Origin: Bacillota bacterium
Lineage (GTDB): Bacteria > Bacillota > Clostridia > Peptostreptococcales > Anaerovoracaceae
Length of the DNA stretch: 64,000 nt
Assembly (NCBI GenBank): GCA_017431785.1
Contig: JAFRKJ010000082.1
Coordinates: 23,617-87,616 of the forward strand
Direction: 5' to 3'
The translations under genes and the position numbers were made by a program. Below are positions 59,900 through 64,000 of the stretch, in pieces; the first letter of the stretch is position 1, and every line of letters starts with the position of its first letter. The notes beneath the pieces are model-generated. The model ran no database searches and was not told where the DNA came from. It saw only the letters and a program-made list of their open reading frames with translations.

Positions 59900-60106
59900 A
59901 TGACCTGCATATGCGGCGAGCGAGTACTATCCAATCCTACACGGCAGGTTGTGCCTGCCTTTGCGATAACAGCCGGAGAGGACAATGATACTTCAACTGC
60001 CGTTATTGGAGTTGCCACAGAGATGCGGGAGGTCAGTAGCCTCATGACATGGACTCACAGACCATGGCCTGATGAATCCCTGATCCGGGGTGTTGAGGAC
60101 AAATAG
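59900..60106 (+). CDS. small unknown protein (68 aa)
   Basis: A 68-residue product with a perfect AAGGAGG site upstream of the ATG, 29 bases after the helicase stop. It begins with MTCICGERVLSN and has no recognised domain. It does not resemble a MazE antitoxin, although it stands before the toxin gene. A terminator-like hairpin follows. Confidence 0.45.
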   Translation: MTCICGERVLSNPTRQVVPAFAITAGEDNDTSTAVIGVATEMREVSSLMTWTHRPWPDESLIRGVEDK

Positions 60107-60127
60107 GATCGCAGTTTTAGCAATAAC

Positions 60128-60158
60128 ACCGGCATACCTGCTTTTGGTGTGCCGGTTT
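60128..60158 (+). terminator. terminator hairpin before the toxin gene
   Basis: ACCGGCATACC at 60128-60138 pairs with GGTGTGCCGGT at 60146-60156 (11 bp, one G-T), with TT following. The T run is short. Confidence 0.55.
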
Positions 60159-60209
60159 ACATGGATCGCACAGAATCTTCATTTATATTATGGAAGGGAG
60201 TGGGGAAAG

Positions 60210-60596
60210 ATTGCTTTTGAAGTAAAACGAGGGCAGATATATATCGCAGATCTGCCAAAGGGTAAGGGAAGCGAGCAGGAAGGCATTCGGCCGGTTTTGA
60301 TCGTTCAGGATGACGATTTGAATCTGAGGTCCCCTACAGTGATCATTCTGGTCATTACCAGCAAACTCAAGAAAATGAATATGCGAACGCATCTGCTGCT
60401 GCCGCGGGTAAAAGGACTGCCCCGGCAGTCTGCAGTTTTTGCAGAGAAAATACGCGAAATCGACCGGTCGAGACTGCTGTCATATTGCGGCAGCGTCAGC
60501 GAAGAATTCATGCGGCAGGTGGATCGCAGCGTGAAGGCGGCGCTCGGCATGAGACAGGGAAATCAGTATTGGCCGCGAAAAGGCAGAAGAAGATAA
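60210..60596 (+). CDS. MazF/PemK-type endoribonuclease toxin
   Basis: A PemK/MazF-fold toxin of about 128 residues that cuts mRNA. Conserved parts are VKRGQIYIADLPKGKGSEQE, GIRPVLIVQDDDLN, SPTVIILVITSKLKKMNMRT and QSAVFAEKIREIDRSRL. The start is unusual: no ATG, GTG or TTG lies in frame between 60165 and the conserved VKRGQIY, but GGAGTGGGG at 60196-60204 stands just before an in-frame ATT at 60210. An alternative is an upstream GTG inside the preceding hairpin. No cognate MazE-type gene is recognised nearby. Confidence 0.8.
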   Translation: MAFEVKRGQIYIADLPKGKGSEQEGIRPVLIVQDDDLNLRSPTVIILVITSKLKKMNMRTHLLLPRVKGLPRQSAVFAEKIREIDRSRLLSYCGSVSEEFMRQVDRSVKAALGMRQGNQYWPRKGRRR

Positions 60597-60698
60597 AGCT
60601 GGCATGCCTGTCAAGTATGCGACGGCCTGCCTTTGCAGCGTTGAGATAGTAAATGGGATCGCATAAGATGCAGGCATCCCGGGAAGGATTGGATTACC

Positions 60699-60935
60699 AT
60701 GGAAAACCAAAATGTGAGATACAGGAAGTTCAGCATCTCAAGCGATGTGAGATTCTATACCATCGCGGAGTTGCAGAAACTGCTGGGATGGAGCGAGATG
60801 ACAGTGCAGAAGCTGTTCAACGATCCGCGGTTTCCTTCTACAGACTTTGGGAGAAATAAAGTGGTCGAGGCACACGCCCTGATCGAGTATTTCGCAACAA
60901 GACATGAGAAGAGCAGGGAACGGCACTGGCGGTAG
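60699..60935 (+). CDS. xis: excisionase-like DNA-binding protein
   Basis: A 78-residue MerR/Xis-type winged-helix protein (FYTIAELQKLLGWSEMTVQK, LFNDPRFPSTDFGRNKVVE). GGAAGG stands upstream. It ends 15 bases before the integrase gene in the same direction, the usual xis-int order, and should direct excision by bending DNA at the element ends. The fold is inferred from sequence pattern. Confidence 0.82.
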   Translation: MENQNVRYRKFSISSDVRFYTIAELQKLLGWSEMTVQKLFNDPRFPSTDFGRNKVVEAHALIEYFATRHEKSRERHWR

Positions 60936-60950
60936 GAAGGAGAATTATAT

Positions 60951-62114
60951 ATGGCAGGCAGAAAAAGAATGAAGAAATCAGGAAACGGAGAAGGATCATT
61001 CCGCCTCACCACGAGCGGCAGCATAGAATACCGGCTGTCTTATAAGAATGAATACGGAGAGAGCAAGCGCAAATCCTTTTCCGGTGCTGATGAACAGGAA
61101 TGCATTGACAAGGCAAAGGCCTGGTTTCGGAAAATGGAACTCAAAAAGAAGGGTGTTGATTCAAATTCGACTATCGTGCAGATCATGAAATATAAATATC
61201 AATCGGATTATTCAATGAATTATCTGACGGAAGCCGGATACGAACGGAATATGGATACGCTGAAGATCATCGAAAGAGGCTCGCTAGGCACTGTTCCGAT
61301 CTATGATATCACAAGACCAGAGATAGATGCTTTTCTTAAGACATTGACGAAGTATTCCAACAGTGTGATTGAGAAGATCTATCAGCAGATGCGGGCAGCA
61401 TATTCCATTGCGATGGAAAAAGGGGTAGTGGATCTTAATCTGATGGCAGCAAGTGACATGCGCTGTCCGAAGTCCAGCAAGCCTGACAAGAAAGTCAGAG
61501 GACTGACGATCGACGAACAGAAACGTCTGGTGGATCAGATGGAGATGAAAGCACCGCCGGAAGGAAGAAACGATTACAGATTGCAGCTCTTCATCGAACT
61601 GTATAGCGGAATGCGAATGGGCGAGATCAATGCGCTCAGAAGTCAGGACATTGATCTGAAGAAGAATGTGATTCATGTTCGTTCAACAATATCCCGAGGT
61701 ACTGGATACCGGTCGTTTGTAAAAGATACGACGAAAACGTATAACGGTATGCGGGATGTGCCGATCAGCAAGAAACTGCGTCCATATCTGGAAGAAGCGC
61801 TGCGCCGGCAGCAGCCGAATCCGGAAAATCTGGTCTTTTATGATCACAATGCAGAATCGGTGATTACCACAAGTCAGGTCAACAGCTATTTCCAGAGAAC
61901 ATGTCTGAAAGCTGATATCCCGCAGCGCGGGCAACATGCCCTGAGGCACACATTTGCGACCCGGTGCATCGAATCCGGCATCCCGGCGGTTGTGCTGAAA
62001 ACCTGGCTCGGGCATAAGGATATTCACGTGACGCTGGATACATATACCGATGTTTTTAGGGAAATGGATCACAACGCTGTGAAAAAACTGGATCAGTATA
62101 TTGATGCGATGTGA
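60951..62114 (+). CDS. int: tyrosine recombinase integrase of the element
   Basis: A 387-residue phage-type integrase. The N-terminal arm-binding domain (GSIEYRLSYKNEYGESKRKS) and a core-binding SAM-like domain precede the catalytic domain. The catalytic residues are present in order: Arg in ELYSGMRMGEINAL, Lys in the following beta hairpin, HxxR in HALRHTFATR, His in WLGHKDIHVTL and Tyr365 in TLDTYTDVF. It is located next to the right attachment site and should integrate the circle into the tRNA-Ser gene. GAAGGAG precedes the ATG. Confidence 0.95.
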   Translation: MAGRKRMKKSGNGEGSFRLTTSGSIEYRLSYKNEYGESKRKSFSGADEQECIDKAKAWFRKMELKKKGVDSNSTIVQIMKYKYQSDYSMNYLTEAGYERNMDTLKIIERGSLGTVPIYDITRPEIDAFLKTLTKYSNSVIEKIYQQMRAAYSIAMEKGVVDLNLMAASDMRCPKSSKPDKKVRGLTIDEQKRLVDQMEMKAPPEGRNDYRLQLFIELYSGMRMGEINALRSQDIDLKKNVIHVRSTISRGTGYRSFVKDTTKTYNGMRDVPISKKLRPYLEEALRRQQPNPENLVFYDHNAESVITTSQVNSYFQRTCLKADIPQRGQHALRHTFATRCIESGIPAVVLKTWLGHKDIHVTLDTYTDVFREMDHNAVKKLDQYIDAM

Positions 62115-62153
62115 CGTCTTATAAGGAATGATTTCTAAAGGATATTTTCCTTG

Positions 62154-62182
62154 TTGACATAGCATTTTTCAGATTCTATAAT
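62154..62182 (+). promoter_or_regulatory. perfect consensus promoter reading out of the right end
   Basis: TTGACA at 62154-62159, a 17-base spacer and TATAAT at 62177-62182. It directs transcription through the right arm repeats toward attR. In the excised circle it would read across the joined att site into the left-end genes. Confidence 0.8.
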
Positions 62183-62183
62183 C

Positions 62184-62240
62184 TACCTACACAAACCCAG
62201 TACAGACCTATGTAGTTGGAGATTTGTTGGAGATTTGGCG
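62184..62240 (+). repeat. right-end integrase arm-type repeats
   Basis: ACACAAACC and GTACAGACC (62190-62209), then two copies of TTGGAGATTTG (62216-62237), echo the repeats inside the left end at 20897-21020. No gene is seen between 62115 and 62515. Confidence 0.55.
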
Positions 62241-62269
62241 AAGGTGAATTGCGGGAATGCAGAAATAGC

Positions 62270-62306
62270 AACAGCCCTCAGGGTTCGAGTCCCATGTCCT
62301 CCGCCA
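62270..62306 (+). other. attR: right copy of the tRNA-Ser 3' end
   Basis: A 37-base copy of the tRNA 3' portion including the T-arm and CCA, 33 of 37 identical to 20776-20812. It lacks the rest of the tRNA, as expected for the distal att site. Confidence 0.8.
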
Positions 62307-62307
62307 T

Positions 62308-62346
62308 GATACGAAAAGGAGACCGAAAGGTCTCCTTTTTCGTATC
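62308..62346. terminator. strong bidirectional terminator behind attR
   Basis: GATACGAAAAGGAGACC pairs with GGTCTCCTTTTTCGTATC around a GAAA loop. It was probably the original terminator of the tRNA-Ser gene before the element inserted. Confidence 0.85.
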
Positions 62347-62363
62347 ACCGACGTAGAACAAGA

Positions 62364-62379
62364 CACGGGACGAGAACCC
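62364..62379 (-). repeat. inverted T-arm-like fragment
   Basis: CACGGGACGAGAACCC matches 14 of 16 bases of the inverted fragment at 21036-21051. Another remnant of an att or tRNA-like sequence. Confidence 0.5.
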
Positions 62380-62490
62380 GAAAGGGCCGGAGCGTTAGGA
62401 GAGAGTCCAGTGGACTCTCGAGTAGCGACGGGTTCAAGCCGCCTGAGAGAGGCGGCGCAGAACGGCAGATTCGCGCAGCGAATATGCGTA

Positions 62491-62509
62491 AGTCCCGTGT
62501 CCTCCGCCA
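62491..62509 (+). repeat. third partial copy of the tRNA-Ser 3' end
   Basis: AGTCCCGTGTCCTCCGCCA is identical to 20794-20812 and is followed by AAAAAAC much as the tRNA is followed by AAAAACC. It may be an alternative right end or a scar of an older insertion. Confidence 0.7.
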
Positions 62510-62515
62510 AAAAAC

Positions 62516-64000
62516 GGCTCTGTTAAGAATGTTGGGGTGGACGATACTCCAAGAATTTCAGAGCCTCTTTATTTTTTGAAAAAATGACTGTTTTTACTGG
62601 CTCCTACCGAGCATCCCGCAAGATTTGTTTCCTGTAGAATACAAGCTGTTCTTTTAGATCATATAATCCGGTCTGCAAGGCTAAACGATATATTGACACC
62701 TAAGTAGCTCGCTGGTCTTTCGATATTCTGTTTTAGCGCTGTCCGTTATATGACCGCTACTAATCTAGCATAATATGCATGATCCGTCTACGGAATCTTG
62801 CAAATCGAGGCATCCCGAAAGATACCCGCTTGAGGACTTTGATCCTGTTGTTGCAACCCTCGATATATCCGTTAGTATAGGGATATTCAAAAGAATTGAG
62901 GATCTCTTTGCTCCAGTTCTGGTAGGTGAGGGACACTTTGATCATCTCTTTAAGGCCGCTTCTTTGGACATCCATGATCCACTTGCTCAGCCTTTTCGCC
63001 GCCTCTTCCCGGTTTGCGCTCGACTTCACATATTCGAACTGCTGCTTCAGTGCATACGCTTTTTCAAGGGCGGGGGATATGCGAAACAGGTTCTCGAGCT
63101 GGATCCTGTCTTCCGTGGTCAGTTTATCTGAATCCTTCAGTAGAAGATATTTACTCTTCTTAAAGTATCTTCGCCAGCGGTCAGAAAGACGTTTCTGTTC
63201 TTCTATGCGTATGCGTTCGATGGCATAGGTTATCTGGCGCACATAATGATATTTGTCGACGATGATCTTCGCCTGTGGAAACAGTTCGTGCATGAGTTTG
63301 CGGTATCCGCCCGTCATGTCCATCACAACGAATCGGACGTCTTTTCGGTTATTGAATCCAAGCAGATGATGACGGATCATCTCATGCTTTCGTGTGGGCA
63401 GGATGTCCACGACCCTGCGGTTCTTCGGGTCAGCCAGGATGCACTGGAACTTCTCGCCCTCCGCGTTACCCCTGAATTCATCGATGGCCAACACTTCGGG
63501 CAGCCGTTTCATTCTGTAGTCGATCTCATTGACGAGCTTCGCAGCCGTCGGAGGGGACATATTGTTATCCGTTGCAATACTCTTGATGCTGCGGCATTCC
63601 TTCAGCTGCCGGAAGATCTGCATATTCACACGGTTCGTGAACTGGCTGTATCTTGGAAGGAATTCGATCTGTTCATCGAACCGTTTCCGACAGTTTGGGC
63701 ATACATGACGGCGTTTGCGAAGGTGAAGGACTGTTTTATATCCGCAGATAGAAACGTCTCTTACGATCTGAGTGCGGTAGTCATGGACTTTACTCGTGAT
63801 GCAGCCACACTGCGGACAACGGTGAAGCCGCTGCTCCATTCTCATCCAGACATGCATTTCGTTTGCCTGACACTCAATATTTGTGACGATTACATCTTTT
63901 AATTGGAGCAGTTTTTCGATACAATCTCTGTAGAGCATGAGGTGCCTCCTTAGGGTTTTGTTTCGCAGCTTTATTCTACAGGATTCAGGTATCTGATGCT
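62516..64000 (-). mobile_element. ISL3-family insertion sequence, runs off the window
   Basis: The terminal sequence GGCTCTGTTAAGAATGTTGG at 62516 has the GGCTCT start typical of ISL3-family ends. The transposase lies on the minus strand. The other end is not seen before base 64000, so the boundary on that side is open. It is inserted seven bases after the third att fragment. Confidence 0.8.
62760..63938 (-). CDS. ISL3-family transposase
   Basis: A 392-residue DDE transposase. The N-terminal zinc-binding pairs are CPQCGC and CPNCRKRF, followed by a helix-turn-helix. The catalytic region has Asp in LAIDEFRGNAEGEKF, Asp in VVMDMTGGYRKL and Glu in NGYIEGCNNRIKVLKRVSFG, the family signature. On the minus strand the ATG at 63938 is preceded by AAGGAGG. 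The frame is intact, so the IS may be active. The 245-base gap to the 62516 end holds no gene. Confidence 0.93.
   Translation of the reverse strand: MLYRDCIEKLLQLKDVIVTNIECQANEMHVWMRMEQRLHRCPQCGCITSKVHDYRTQIVRDVSICGYKTVLHLRKRRHVCPNCRKRFDEQIEFLPRYSQFTNRVNMQIFRQLKECRSIKSIATDNNMSPPTAAKLVNEIDYRMKRLPEVLAIDEFRGNAEGEKFQCILADPKNRRVVDILPTRKHEMIRHHLLGFNNRKDVRFVVMDMTGGYRKLMHELFPQAKIIVDKYHYVRQITYAIERIRIEEQKRLSDRWRRYFKKSKYLLLKDSDKLTTEDRIQLENLFRISPALEKAYALKQQFEYVKSSANREEAAKRLSKWIMDVQRSGLKEMIKVSLTYQNWSKEILNSFEYPYTNGYIEGCNNRIKVLKRVSFGMPRFARFRRRIMHIMLD

Larger units (their letters stand above)
20813..62306 (+). mobile_element. integrative and conjugative element in tRNA-Ser, about 41.5 kb
   Basis: The segment is bounded by near-identical copies of the tRNA-Ser 3' end. 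It contains excisionase and integrase genes at the right end, ParA/ParB, oriT-like palindromes, MobC, a relaxase, a VirD4 coupling protein, and VirB2-, VirB6-, PrgI- and VirB4-type transfer genes. The VirB4 gene is truncated by foreign DNA, and no VirB1/CHAP hydrolase, VirB8-like protein or topoisomerase gene is present. Self-transfer is therefore doubtful, although excision and mobilisation could persist. Confidence 0.88.

Noticed and set aside
59900-60106. MazE-type antitoxin for the MazF-like toxin
   Set aside because: The sequence shows no AbrB/MazE or RHH pattern, and a hairpin separates it from the toxin gene.
62270-62306. Second tRNA-Ser gene
   Set aside because: Only the 3' half is present, so it is an attachment-site remnant.

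Overview
The window looks like chromosome from an anaerobic, low-to-medium GC Gram-positive bacterium of the class Clostridia. The basis is strong AAGGAGG-type ribosome sites throughout, sortase-type surface proteins, SpaA/VaFE adhesins, PrgI/PcfB-type conjugation genes and consensus sigma-A promoters. I cannot name a genus from sequence alone.

Chromosomal part (1-20812): the 3' part of threonine synthase, a small lipoprotein and a degenerate GGDEF membrane protein, an ECF sigma factor with a putative membrane anti-sigma partner, then a tightly overlapping operon of three small membrane proteins leading into one giant 5282-residue surface protein. That protein is built almost entirely of MBG/YDG-type repeats (20 A-type alternating with 21 B-type, plus four divergent units). 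It ends in three membrane segments rather than an LPXTG signal. A tRNA-Ser(GGA) gene follows.

Integrative and conjugative element (about 20813-62306): it is integrated in the 3' end of the tRNA-Ser gene, with an att copy at each end, repeated integrase-arm-like motifs inside both ends, and excisionase and tyrosine integrase genes at the right end. From left to right it carries ParA/ParB partition genes; a VaFE/Cna-B surface adhesin with a class B sortase; RadC-like and ArdC-like genes; a defence island (RHH-fused cytosine methyltransferase, EcoRII-type restriction enzyme, Vsr, and a PHP-ABC ATPase of TrlF type); a TOPRIM/DUF3991 protein and a DUF3846 protein; a probable oriT; MobC and a MOBP-type relaxase; PcfB, a decayed ArdC paralogue, and the VirD4 coupling protein; a VirB2-like pilin, a self-contained EcsC cassette, VirB6/TrbL, DUF5688 and PrgI; and a VirB4 ATPase.

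The VirB4 gene is broken. After Tyr508 it runs in frame into unrelated, AT-richer sequence, and the usual downstream transfer genes are absent. About 7 kb of foreign cargo follows: a putative PD-(D/E)XK plus HEPN nuclease, then a two-gene operon encoding a single-chain two-barrel RNA polymerase homologue (YonO/QDE-1 superfamily, catalytic D-F-D-G-D motif) and a translationally coupled partner of unknown function. The polymerase operon has its own near-consensus promoter, a leader hairpin with a T run, and its own terminator. It is the best candidate for an undescribed system. The next gene, an SNF2-type helicase, has a promoter overlapped by two LexA-like boxes (GAAC-N4-GTTC), which suggests SOS control. 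A MazF-type toxin gene with an apparent ATT start comes before the recombination genes.

Right flank (62307-64000): a terminator hairpin, further tRNA-like att fragments, and an ISL3-family insertion sequence on the minus strand that runs off the window.
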